Positions 1 to 12,700 of a stretch of 64,000 nt of DNA are shown here, piece by piece. A program made the position numbers and the translations under genes. The stretch comes from Notospermus geniculatus (Eukaryota; Nemertea; Pilidiophora; Heteronemertea; Lineidae), in the NCBI GenBank assembly GCA_002633025.1, contig NMRB01000063.1, positions 557,637 to 621,636 of the forward strand, given 5' to 3'. The notes below the pieces were generated by a model that did no database searches, had not been told where the DNA came from, and saw only the letters and a program-made list of their open reading frames with translations. Position 1 is the first letter of the stretch. Every line of letters starts with the position of its first letter.

Positions 1-3000
1 GATTTTGATGTATGTGACTGCATGCTGAGTTAGGGTTGCTTTTCTTGCTGTCATTGAGTGTCTTTGTTGTGGTTGCCGCCTATGGCGAGTTCATTTTGAT
101 GCCAGTTTCAGTAATCCCAGGTTGTGGCTGTCAAAGATAGTGAGTTTTTCATTATTGATCGTCATGACTCTGCATGATGACCTTGAATCCCGTAGTGTTC
201 TGCATGATGACCTTGAATCCCGTAGCGTTCGGTTCTCTTGGTTGGAGTCGAGGTCGAGTTTCAATTACGTATGTCATTTGAGCTGCACAGAAAATGATGA
301 AATCAGAGACTCAAGTGTCAAGACTTATATTACAGCATGATCAGGATGATTGCATAGGATTAAGAGTGGTGATTGGTGTCTTCATCTAAAGACCATACTC
401 CTTACTCTGTGCAGGCATATCGGAATGCTGCAAATCCAGTGCTGCCACAAACATGCTAGCACCCTTTATAAATACACCAAAATCGCAGTTGGAAGGTCAC
501 AGAGGTCTGGCATTGCTATGGTCCAGCTTCTCCTGTTGGTGATGGTTGGCATTGCTGACTGCACAGCAGGCTGTTGATATCTTCACACTAATGCTTTTGA
601 TGTGATAGCTTTGGAGAAGATCCTTGTGGGAAAGGCAGGTCTCTGTGACCTTACAAACTGCGATTTTGGTGTATTTTGGATTTTGGGCCAAAAGGATTTT
701 GTGACTTACACCTTTGCAGCTGTTGGTCATCCTGAAGAAATCATGTGCTCTTAGCATTGTTCCCTAATGCATGTGAACTTGGGGGCAATAAGAGGACCTT
801 CTTCTTCAGGATGGCTGTTGGTAGGGCCTACTGAATTTCGTATGGCTGTATCTCATCTATGTTTACTTAATTTGAAAACAAGTCAAATGACACGACAGTT
901 CCTTGAGCAGCTTCAAGCAAGCCTGATGCTGTGCTGCACAAGACTTGAGCATTATCCTAAATCCCTTGCTGCCTGAGAGAGTTGCTGTATTAGCCATGAG
1001 AATGACTCGACCTGTAACAATGTTATCTCATGTTTTTGTCGTCATGTTTACTTTTTGTTACGATGCCGATGCCGCCGTTCCAATGTTAGCAAGATTGGCT
1101 GATGACAAAAGCTTTCCACATGATACGAGCAAGTGTACTATTGAAAGGTGATCCCTGATCTATCAGTTGCTGCAGTATCATTGCTTTTGTGTCATATCCC
1201 GGAGCTCTACTCCACTCTGATATAGCTACCGTAGCTACAATGGATATTCTTTTCACCTTAAGGTGACTGGATTGTGCTAACACTTCATGTAGGAGAAGAG
1301 AGACATGAATATGCACCATTTCTCAAAATAACTCGTGCGTAGATATTTGCGAGCGGTATTTGTGATGAATATCTTCACAACAACAGTGTTACGAGGTGCT
1401 ATTTGTCAAAATATTGGTTTGTCTAAAACAGCGTGAAAAATACTAAGAGAGTATAATTCATCTTTCTCCAAAATAGCACATATTTTGCCAGAAATTACGT
1501 ATAAGACCGGAGGGTGAGGGATGAATTTTGCAGGTCTTAGTTCCTGTTATGGTCCAATGAGTAAAAGTTGCCCGTGATTTCAGTTTGTATCTGGTTGCGC
1601 TTTCATGTTCCCCAAGCCAAATTGGGCCTCCAAATAATTGACAGACGACTGTAAATATGCTGGTGAAGTGATTTTGGTCCTAGGGGTAAAGGGTTTTAAA
1701 CCAACTTCCTGGTGTATTACCTAAGCAGCGATGAAATTGCGATGCTAACACAAAGTGCTTTATTTTGATACCACCGGTAGTATATTTAGCAATGGGTTAG
1801 ATTTGATATGGTCCAGGTAAGTTTGAAAGGGCACCTGACTTTATGTTCATAATATTGAAATATTTGAATTTTTTCGTGCTCTTCCATGCAAGAGAGTGCA
1901 GAAAGAAACGGTGCCACGTACTTTGCATTTCCAATAATCTCAGCGATACGTTTATCTGGTCTCTCGTTACAATCCTTTGCTGCCAACTTTGCAATCCCAT
2001 CTCGTATATTTAGATGCAGCGAGACTTCTTAAAGTGTTTCTTCCAATATCTGTAGGTTGATGTTCATCTGAGCTGCCTTCGTGCATTGATGGCAACCTTT
2101 AAAAACCAGAAAAATGGCCTTTTCCAGGCACTTGTTTGTCGCATGTTCCAACGCGGAGCCACTCTCTCTGTTGGCGCATTGTTCTTTGATTCTATCAAAG
2201 CTGGCTCTGATTCTGAAAGAGACCTGTAAGGAAGAAGAGACTACTTCTTGATGAGCAGATTAAATGCAAAAATTCAATTTAGCATCACACTTGGACTCGC
2301 CTTTGTTGTGCACCTTTGAAGCTACTTTAAGATCATCATATCAAAAGGATAGGTCTCCAAAGGTGATTGTTCTGCAAAGGTCTTTCCTGGGACCCTTTCC
2401 TTATCTTCTCATCCCATGTCAATTTCATCACGCTTCTGGTCAATTTGGATCCTCATGCAAGCCTGGTATATTTTTACTTTGGTACAGATATGTAATTACT
2501 CGGGTTTGGTTTTATTTGGTTTCTTCAGCACTGGCTCTGGATTGAGCTTACAACAACCTTATTGTTGCCTTTCCCTTAATCCTACTTTTCTGTCTCCTGT
2601 TTGATGTTCTTTTTTCCTCCCATTTACAATCCTGCTGCTGTTGAAAAGAAACTTTCTTCTTGTAGCCTTGTTTGACTAGTTGTCATGTTCAGTTCGTGAT
2701 GAATTCGAATGGAGACAGGCGGATACATGATTGTGCCACCTGTGAGGATAATTGAATAAAGCATGATTATTTCATAAATGATCCCTTGATTAACCTTTTG
2801 CCTCTTTAGATCTGAAACCTTATTTCTTCCTTTTGATTGCTGCTCCAGAAGCCATACGTAGTAAGGTGTCAGGTTCGAAAAAGGTCAAGTTTGGTCTCCA
2901 TTGATTGTTACCAGAACAAGTCACATCAGAAAAGAATTGCCTGCAATTATTGTTTCCTTTTGGTTGTACATGTACTTGATTATACTGGGCTGGGCAATGA

Positions 3001-3688
3001 TCCCTGAGCCCCCCCCCCCCTGAAAGTTGTTGCCAAGACTTTATGGACAGTCATAAACCTCTATAAAACAGATGTATTCCCTGGTGGCGATTGTGTGCTT
3101 TAATAATAGGGCACATTTCATTTGTTTATTTTTGAACACTTTTGTGTCAATTATCATGACCATAATCACAATCATAATGATGCATTTCATCGTTCAATTT
3201 TCACGTTAGAAGCACGGCAGCGATCCACATCCACGATAGAGGGTTTCCACGGAAATAGTCGCCAATGAATGGTGTGGGGGAGGAAGAATTATAGTTGCCA
3301 TGGCAACCATGGCGCGTAGTCGAGCAAGATGCTGGGCAAAGATAATCTTACAGAGAACGATCAGAGTTTAACATGAGGACATTCGTGTTGACAGGCTTTC
3401 TGTGTGCAATCACATCTGGCCTCTGGTGCCGTCCTCTCATCTGTACAAAAGTCTGAAAAAGAAATAATTTTGCTTTTATGAAACCTGACTCTTCAAAGTG
3501 TCTTACATCTAAAATATTTCTAAATTAGGCTCGTCACTGAATAATTGAGGAGAGCCGTCGAAGACCAGCAATGTACAGGTGTGATGAACTTGCAGCGATG
3601 ATGTACAGGGATGCACAGGCATGCTGTAGAAAACAAAAGAAACACTTTTCACATTACTGAAGTATTTTTCTCTTTTATGTTTTTTCAG
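1..3688 (+). other. CELF intron, no coding exon recognised
   Basis: No RRM1-coding sequence is seen, so this is intron between an upstream CELF exon and the exon at 3689. It contains a 30-bp tandem duplication at about 170-229, a spaced inverted repeat at about 467-672, and a C10 run near 3010. Parts of 500-2600 show short minus-strand open stretches that look like a decayed coding element, but all are broken and none is recognised. Confidence 0.6.
467..672. repeat. Spaced inverted repeat, about 43-bp arms
   Basis: The plus strand near 467-510 carries aaatacaccaaaatcgcagt followed by aaggtcacagag. The same block occurs on the minus strand at about 628-672, separated by roughly 120 bp. Probably an old MITE-like or fold-back element inside the CELF intron. 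Confidence 0.65.
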
Positions 3689-3737
3689 ATGTCACATCCT
3701 ATACAGATGAAGCCTGCTGACAGTGAAAAGAGAAATG
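3689..3737 (+). CDS. CELF: CELF exon: end of RRM1 / RRM1-RRM2 spacer
   Basis: Acceptor ttttttcag, donor gtaaga. It encodes [16 protein letters not shown] and one base of the next codon. The ATG at its start is an internal methionine: the family has a methionine here, and most of RRM1 must precede it. The exon is too short to stand alone and is called from homology and phase. Confidence 0.93.
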
Positions 3738-6700
3738 GTAAGAATAAACATCCAATTATAAGAATATATGATTTTTTCCAAAATGAATATTCGTTGACCC
3801 GATAAAAATGAGGCTAAGCCAGTCTGATGAAATCATGTCATGGCTGAGCACCATTCCTTGTATCACTCATTCACTTATGACTGGATGGATATGTCATAAA
3901 ATCATGTCACGTAGCATAGGACCTCAGGGATTGCCAGCCAATTGAACATTCTCATAAATTAATTGAAAAATGACCGTAAGACCATGAATGTCGACAAGGT
4001 GGCATTAGTTTGTGATCGCCGACCGACGACGGGCGATTATGGATCTGAAGGGTGGAAAAGTCGGGTGTGATGATGTGTTTAAGGTGCGATGGATGTTCGT
4101 GTCGGCCATTTGGGATGATTCTTCCAAGAACATGTCTCTGATGTAAGAAAAACTTTTGGCTGTGAAACCCTTCTTCCAGGACTGCTTTCCTTGCAGTAAA
4201 AATTGGTAGGCCTACACTATAATGCTTGATATTTAGTCAGCTTTCATATTCAGTTTATATATTTTGTTGCATTACAGTTGAGGAGCGTAAACTATTTGTT
4301 GGTATGATTGCCAAAAAATGTTGTGAAAATGATATCCGGATGTTATTTGCTCCATTTGGTGCTATTGAGGAATGTACTATACTTAGAGAAAATGACCAGA
4401 GTAAAGGTGAGTAATTTTGCTTCATGTCTGCCCAAGTACAAATCCATTAGCTACCTAACTGTTGGTGTTATATAAAACTGAAGTAAAAGAATTTTTTGGG
4501 CAATAGTTGTGGCTTTTTTGCCCTAAACAAGCTGTTGAGGCAACCTGAGTCTTTTATTGTCTTTTATAACTTTGATTGCCGTGTGATTTGAGAGCCCCTA
4601 GCTGTTGTCATGATGAAAACCTTTTGCCTGTTCCCATCGTCAGACCGCACACGAGGTCACGAACGCCAGCAATTAGCACAAAAATCAAATACGTTTGATA
4701 GTTCTTGCAACTGTTCTCAATTGTTGCCAACCCCCTACATGTAGCAGACAAAATGACCATTGGCGATAATCATGGCCAGGCGATAAAAATCACCTGATGT
4801 GTCTTCGCGTGCAGTAAAAGACCAATACGCTGTAGGCCATTGACACCACTGACAGCTACGAACCATCCCCCATGCATTAAAGGAGTGTCACCATCTCTCC
4901 TTTAGCTTTGTAACTAATAAGAGGTGTGTCGACTGGGATGAACGAAGAAAAATCAAGTAATGCTTTCTGCTTGCAATGGCATTACATGTACTTTGCTCTG
5001 TCGTGAAAACTCTTTGACAAAATCAACCAAGTTCAGTTTCAAAAGTCAACCAAGTTGAGTGACTGTTTGGGGTATGGCTCTCTCTTGCTTTATTGGAATC
5101 CTGTCAGCAAGCGTAGTGGTTCTTCTTCGCGAGGATCTTGAGTATATCAAATTGAAGCATTTCTTTCTCTTTTTCAGGTTGTGCTTTTGTAACGTTTGCT
5201 AATAAACAGAGTGCACAAAATGCCATCAAAGCGATGCATCATTCACAAACAATGGATGTAAGTAATTTGACCTTCTGCTCTATAGTCACCCAGTGGCTCA
5301 TTGGTAGTGATGTCATATTTTTCTTCGCACCAACACCAGAATCTTCAAATTTCTCGTGGAGGTACCTTTTGGTATACATGTATTATTTATGGCAAACATT
5401 GTTATGAACAATAAGGTTCATGATCAACACTTTTAGTGATCCTCGGAGGAAGGGCCATTGGAGCTGGCATTCAGGCTGAGTGTTTAAAACTAGAGCCTTC
5501 AAACTTGTCCTAGAAGTATCTTTCGATAGATTATGGTAACGTTATTATGGAAGATAAGGTTCATGCCACTCTTGGTGATCTCAGAGGTAGCTGGCATTCA
5601 GGCTGAGCCTTAGTTACCAAGTGGTTTCAAATCAGCTGACCCATCACTTTCTTGGATTAGGTGATCAGCATCATTATAGCCTTTTGTTGTGCTGAAATGC
5701 AGAAACATCAGATGAAAGCTAAATGTATGCTGTCATGACAGAGTGAATAACAAAGCTATTTTCTCTTTCTTCAGGGTTGCCGGTCACCGATAGTAGTAAA
5801 AATAGCCGACACACAGAAAGACAAAGAATTACGAAAACTTCATCAAATCAATAATAACCTCCTTAGTGCAGCATCAAATCTGCCAGCTTTGGCTGCTTTG
5901 TGTCCGCAATATTTAAATGTAAGTTATATTTCTCTTTAGTCGCGTATTTCAATATTTCACATGATCAAGGAATGAGTTACCAAGATTATTCTATTTTCAA
6001 CTGCGCTGTGAAATTCAAATGCATTAGATGTTGGAAATTTGTAGTCAATTTCTTCTTCCATTTAAAGTTGTCTTTGTTGGTACTTAGTGATTTTGTTCAT
6101 GTATGGAGGTCACGCACCAATGTCAGCTGCATGAGCCCATTCAACGCGTTCCAGCTAGTGCACATTGCAGATCTTTTACCATCTTCTTATTGGGGATATG
6201 AACCAAAAAAGCTACCTCTAGTTGTCATACATTGGTAGGCACCCCTGCTCCACTGCAATTCATGGATAGCCTATTTTGTGATAAAAATTGAAAAAGGGCT
6301 AAATCAAATAACAGAAAAACATAGTCTCAAAATACATGTTATCTGCGAGCCTGGCTCATCAACAAAGTTATCAGAAAGATTGTTTTTCAACGGTTTTGTT
6401 TTTTTCTTCTTTCTTGTAGCTACTTCAACAACAATCTTCACAGACGTCAGGAAGCATAACAGGTCTGAACAACTTATGTTCGTCAGATGCCATGCAGTTA
6501 CAGCCAGGTGAACAAACATGATTTACAACCAGATTTCATCTGGGTATCAGAAATTCCTCAATACATGGACTGCCCTGTTTCAGTGTGTGCCATTGGTTTA
6601 TGGCGTTGTTTCCCCTGACCACTTTCACATTCTGTGCCCTTGTTGTTGAACAGGCAAATTGAACTACCATAAATCCATGTAATGCGGGTTCCTGATTCCT

Positions 6701-9700
6701 GGTGTGAAATCATTTCAGGTCATAACTTTCCTCCTGCTCTTGTCATAATTCATTAGGTGACGAAAAATATGGGAAAAAATAGTTTGGTGCATTTGTTTAG
6801 GCCTTTGTATTGGTGTGAGTATAGAATCTTATGATCATCTCCTTATCCAATATCACACTTGCGTTGGAGACTCTTGTGGTGTGCATGAGGAAAAGGGACA
6901 AGGTTCATTTGCCTTTCCAGTTGACCCTTGTGAAGTGCAGGTTATTGTTGCAGTGTTGTACCAATGGCTTGTCCACGACCCTCAATGCAACCATTCTGGC
7001 TTACCATTGGTGCTGCCATCTACACTGACCACAACTGCGTTGGTAAGACTGGCGTCTGACGCTCTACCTAAGAAGTTTTTGGACGCAGTGCAACCCAAGG
7101 AACCACAACATTGCTGTCACTTCGACGGCGACACCAATCCTCGCCCTCTTCTGTTCCAGGTTTAAATTCATTGACTTTACAGCAGTTATTAGCAGCTGCT
7201 GCTGCATCTGCCTCCACAGGAAATAATCCAGGTAATCACCACTAGGTGTCGCTGTTTGCTTGACACACACTGTTTGATTTGCATGGTTTATTTTCTGTTA
7301 ATGTTACATTTTGTGCTTCTTTCATTCACTTTTGACGTGTGCATTATTCCTTCTGAACTTTGAATTTGACATTGCCAAGAAGTTTGCTCCTGCAAGCCTA
7401 CACATTATAAAGCTCTTCCCTTTATAAAGCTCTTCCCTTTTGTTGGAATGGTACCTCAACTTTCACCGTTTCCTTTGTCTATGAAGAAGAAAAGTGCATT
7501 TCGCTTTCTTTGCTCTTTACCATCAGACAGGAAAAGCGTCTGCGTTTGTAGGCTACTGCTTTTTCGAGAAGGGTCAGATTGCAATTTTAATGATGCAGAC
7601 GTGTGGTGAAGCCACAATGCCTCATGGTAATTGATAGATTCGAAGTGGATGCAGAAAAATTATCTGAAGCTCCCACTTTCTACAGTGTTGACTTCATGAA
7701 TGATGATGGCTTCAGATCACGCCACTTCACAACATGGTGCTTTGGGCATCTCTGTCTAGAAAGAAGGCCCTGTTCTCTGAAAGATGTTCACTTTCTACTC
7801 TGTTTGCAGAGACGCATAGCTATAAAACCAGAGTAGAAAGATTTAAACAGGATTTTAAAAAACCTTGGCAATGTCAAATGTTTGACCTGCACTAATTGTG
7901 TGAAGCTACCCTTGCAGCATTGTCGGGGTGATCCTGGTTGTACAGGCCCACCCTCTCAAGTAATCTCTCCCCTTTCCCTGTTGTTTAAGTGTGTGCACTA
8001 TATCTCCTTGTTTGCATTCATCAGCATTCCAGATGTATAGCCCGGAAATAGACCCTCAAATGAACATGAAGAAATACCTACCCCCAGTATATCCTTTGTT
8101 TGAGGAGACTAGGCCTGAAAGCATGGTACTGGTTCATGAAGGTAATGATTTTATTTATATAGACTAGCAAATCAAATGGGCAATTAACAAAATATTTTTT
8201 TTCTCAATAAAGTAATGCTAAGCTTGCCTTTTTTACTTAGATTACTGAATAACTCTTTAAGAATTGCTTATATTTTTTAATGGTAGGTACTACAGTCTCC
8301 AAGAAGTGGAGGGGATGTTTTCTAGTTCATTTCTGCCCCTTGATAAAGTGAATAACCCATCTTATTTCCTATAAATGTCCATACTAGAGATTTCAAATTT
8401 ATTATATGGGCACATATGCTTCCATATAGTAAGTATGGATTGGAGCACCATCTTTTTGGTGTTCAAAATGTATCCAAAACCACTCCTGACATCATCGGGA
8501 CTCTCTGTAGTCAATTCAATGTGCGAAACTTCACCATCAACCTACACTCAGAATCACTTAGGTCAGTGTGACCTACAGTGGAACCTCTCTATTAAGGACA
8601 CCTCAGGGTCTGACATATGCTGTCCTTAATTGAGAGGTGTCCTGATTACAGAGGTTAAAATGAATAGAAATGATCACTTTGGGACTGAACATTGGTGTCC
8701 TTAATAGAGAGGTGTCCTCCTGGCAGAGGTGTCTGTTAAGGGAGGTTCCACTGTACTTTACAGAATTGTCAGAGTGGGTCAAAGTGACCTACTTTCTCAG
8801 ACTGAACAAGGTCAATTTGACCTACTTTGAAGAACACAGGTGTTTTTCAAGACAATGCAATAACACAAGCAAGTCCTTCTTTTTCTTTGCCGTTTTTTCT
8901 TTGAAAGCCAAGCTAACATGCATCTTTTTATGTGACCCTGCTCGTCTTGATTTCTCCCCTCCCCCCAATCTTTCTGTACAACTACTTAAAAGCCCTGTAG
9001 ACTGTTTAATCAAATTACAGGTACCGTTCAAGTGATACTTGTTGCCCTCTCCTCACAAGTATTGGTCCCCTGCCTTTTAGAATAAAATGTCGTAATCATA
9101 TTCATGGATCCTTCACGCATATTTGTTTTCATTGACACAGTTTTAGGTCATTAATTGTACGCACATCATGTTCAATCACTTGTACAATGTAGTATAACAT
9201 CATATCACATTTTGTCGTTTTTAAGTCATTCAGATGAGATTCACTGGCCGCCATCTTGGATGGTTGCCATGGTACCCACGCATGCGTACTTGAACCGGTG
9301 GGAAGCTGGTTGGAGTATACTATTACACAGAAAATGCATCATCATCAGGCCTACTCTTCCCATCAACGAAGTGCTAGTGCGCAAGTTTGTCTTGGGAGTT
9401 TCCTGGCATTGCCATGGCAACCAGAAAGATGGCGACTAGCAAATATCATCTGTCTATACTTTGTGTTCATTTCCTTGATCAGTAATATAGAGAAGTTGTT
9501 TTCTACTGTTAGAGTATTAATAGAAATAACTTAGTATTGTTACGTATTCTAAACCCTATATTTTATTGTGTATTTGACAATGAAAAGCATTACTGAATGA
9601 AATCAACGAATCAAAAGCCAAGAAATTAGCACAATACCGGTAATTTCAGATCGCAAAACCATAGTCCAAAGCTGTCAACTTTTTTGCTTTTTTATCGCTT

Positions 9701-12700
9701 CTGACTCAATACCTCAAAGGACCTAAATAATAATAAATGATAACAAAATCAGAGAAAGGGTATACAGTAAGGAAAATCTTACCTATAACAAAATCAGAGA
9801 AAGGGTATACAGTAAGGAAAATCTTACCTATAAAGTGTTGATACACGCTGTAGTTTCAGGTTTTGAGTAAGATACCCCATATGCATGGTTTATTCTGTAA
9901 TTTTTGCATTGAGCACTGCACTCTTGAATCTATTTGCATGTCAGACCTTGAATGCAATTCAATACCATTATTCTACTAATTTCATTTTTATCCCACGAGG
10001 ACCATACCACTGTAATAAGTCATCAGTACCACTGTATTAAACCATCAGTACTACTGTTGGACTGTATTAAATCATCAGTACCACTGTATTACCACTGTAT
10101 TAAGTCATCAGTACCACTGTATTAAACCATCAGTGCCACTGTTGGACTGTATTAAACCATCAGTACCACTGTATTAAACCATCAGTGCCACTGTTGGACT
10201 GTATTAAACCATGCAGTACCACTGTATTAAGTCATCAGTACCACTGTATTAAACCATCAGTGCCACAGTTGGACTGGATAAAACCATCAGTACCACTGTA
10301 TTAAACCATTCGGTGCCACTGTATTAAACCATCAGTACCACTCTATTAATTTGATAAAAAGTAAGGTGGCCTGTAAGGTTCTTATTGGAACAAAATCAAG
10401 ATTGGCATGAGTGACATGAACCTTGATGTTAGTTTCTTCGTGGCTACAGATTTCGCAAAGCATGCACCCACTAAAAAAAGTTTATTTTACAACAACAGAG
10501 GCACGGGTGATATTCAGGGGTCATATTTGACCCCTTCTGATTTGTAAACATAATTTACACGACTGTTTTATCTATGCCACTTTTGTATGTGCAAATTTTG
10601 GTCCTCGAGGGATGGAAATCTCATGTCTTTGTGACTGTGTAGGTTCTCTTGTTTACTTATGCTGATGTGTGTCTTGTGTGTTCAGGCCAGCCACTCTTGG
10701 CGAATCATCCACTGTCTGGCATCAATCTGACCAACCTGTTAAATAACACCAGTCCCAGTACAACCCCCAGAGCATCAAGTGTTACTCCAGGTACAGTCTA
10801 CGTCATGTTTTGTCTCTACTCTCGCTGTCTCTGTGTCTATGTCTTCTGGTTGTATGTCTTCCGTCTTTACGGTGTTGGGTCTTTTTCCACGGATGAGCAT
10901 ATGTAGTTGCACATTGTTCGTTGTACACTTGATAAACTAAAACTTTTACATGTGTCATGTACGTGAGAGTTCTCTCAAATGGTTTGGCTCTCTATGGGTG
11001 ACCTCGCCATAAAAACCAACTGAGTAATCAGGGGTTCTCTCTGCGTGCTCCCTCCGTCACCATTGTGTGTGGTCACGAAGGTGTGAAGAATCTCGGATGT
11101 TCTCAGGATGTAGAAAACTGTGGAAAGTCAACAATGGTGAATTGCCCATTGAGAGCCAACTAGCACGTGAAAACTCTCACGCGGAGGAGTGTCTTTAGAT
11201 GCTTCCTTGTCACCGTCACAACATTTTGTGTACATTACTTCACAAGATTATATGACAATATACAAAACAGCACTGAGTTTGTCACACGTACTTTATATAC
11301 AGGTACTGGTACTTTTTGCATTAGTGTGTATTTTCTACTCCATATTATACAGTACTCTGCACAATTGACCAACCACATCCCATCCGCGTACCACATGCAG
11401 CATCATGTGCACACTGTCCGCGTATCTTCCGCGAAGGTCTTGCGCCGCCATGGAAGGCACGCAGAGAAGACGTAGTGTCATTTGCCTGTGGTGCGTGGAT
11501 GTCATGCAGAAGAGATGCGTGACATTCTCGTACCATGCAATGAATTGAAGCATACCTTCCGCGTGACATACACGGAAGGAGTAGGTGCCGTGGATAAAGG
11601 TAGGTCAATTGTGCTCCGTACTGTAGCACATGTTCTTAAACTCATGTACTGATCAAATCTACAGTAGGTAGAGGAATAAAATACTAATAGTTTGGGACAT
11701 GGAAAGAACATTTTTTTAAAATGTTGGGTGCACACATGGTTGCACACATGTCTGTGGTGACATTTTGGTTGCACATTGTCCTCCTTCAGCCATTTCAAGA
11801 TGAAAGTCATGCGGTGAATCATATGACACGTAACCGGATGAATGAACACCAGAAAAGCCATATACAGTTTCTGTTGGGGTGGTGTTACATTGCCAAAAGT
11901 CAAAAATTTAACCTCTTGCACTGTGGCTCTTGTCTGAAAAATGGCGGAAGGAAAACGTCATTGAGCTCTTTGTCATTTCTCTGCCCATCTCTCACAACTA
12001 CAAATTTGTAAACAGTTTGGTACAACAGCCAATGTTATTTGAAGAGTTCCTCTGTACCCTGCCAGAGAAGCCAGATATGTGAGAGATCGCGGGTTCGATT
12101 CCATCGAGAAATCCTTATGACAAGAACCAATGAGCATTCAATCATAGCTTTTAGGGAAAGGACAAACTGATTTTCAACACCAGTTTGTTTCAGAATGGCC
12201 CTGTGTCCGATTTTATCTGAAATGACAGAGTTGGAGAAAGATAAAATTTACCTGATAAGCATCGTTTATGAGTGATTTCTATTATGAATTGACACATCTG
12301 TCAGCCTGCCTGTTTTGGAGTTGTCTATAGCTGCGTTCACACTGGGCTTTTAAAATGGTTTTAAAACGTTTTAAGATGCTTAAACGGTTTAGGGTGCCAC
12401 ACTAGAGGTGTCTTAAAATGGTTTGAAAGTGTTTCAACGAAAACGGTTCCAGCAGGTTTCAAAACGACTTGCAAACGGTTCGGCTAAAACACTTTTGAAT
12501 GTGGCCCTCCAAGTGTTGTACGCATGTGCAATAAATTCGCACATAGGCCTACTTTGGGCCGACAAATGCAAAACGAGGAAAAAGGTCTTCAGTTGGCGCA
12601 TCCATCTTGCAATGATAGTAAATACGATTCATATACGGCAGCACAGTCTGACTCGACTTCATTCCGGCGTGAAAAACGATTTGAAAACGCATTGTGATTG

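Noticed and set aside
6815-7165. 116-codon open frame running into the CELF exon at 7160
   Set aside because: Ends in a different frame at the acceptor, has no recognised motif, and would disrupt the conserved linker; treated as intron.
11502-11921. 139-codon minus-strand open frame
   Set aside because: Mostly overlaps a MITE with inverted repeats and has no known domain.
12089-12102. tRNA gene suggested by a perfect B box
   Set aside because: No A box, acceptor stem or cloverleaf could be found.
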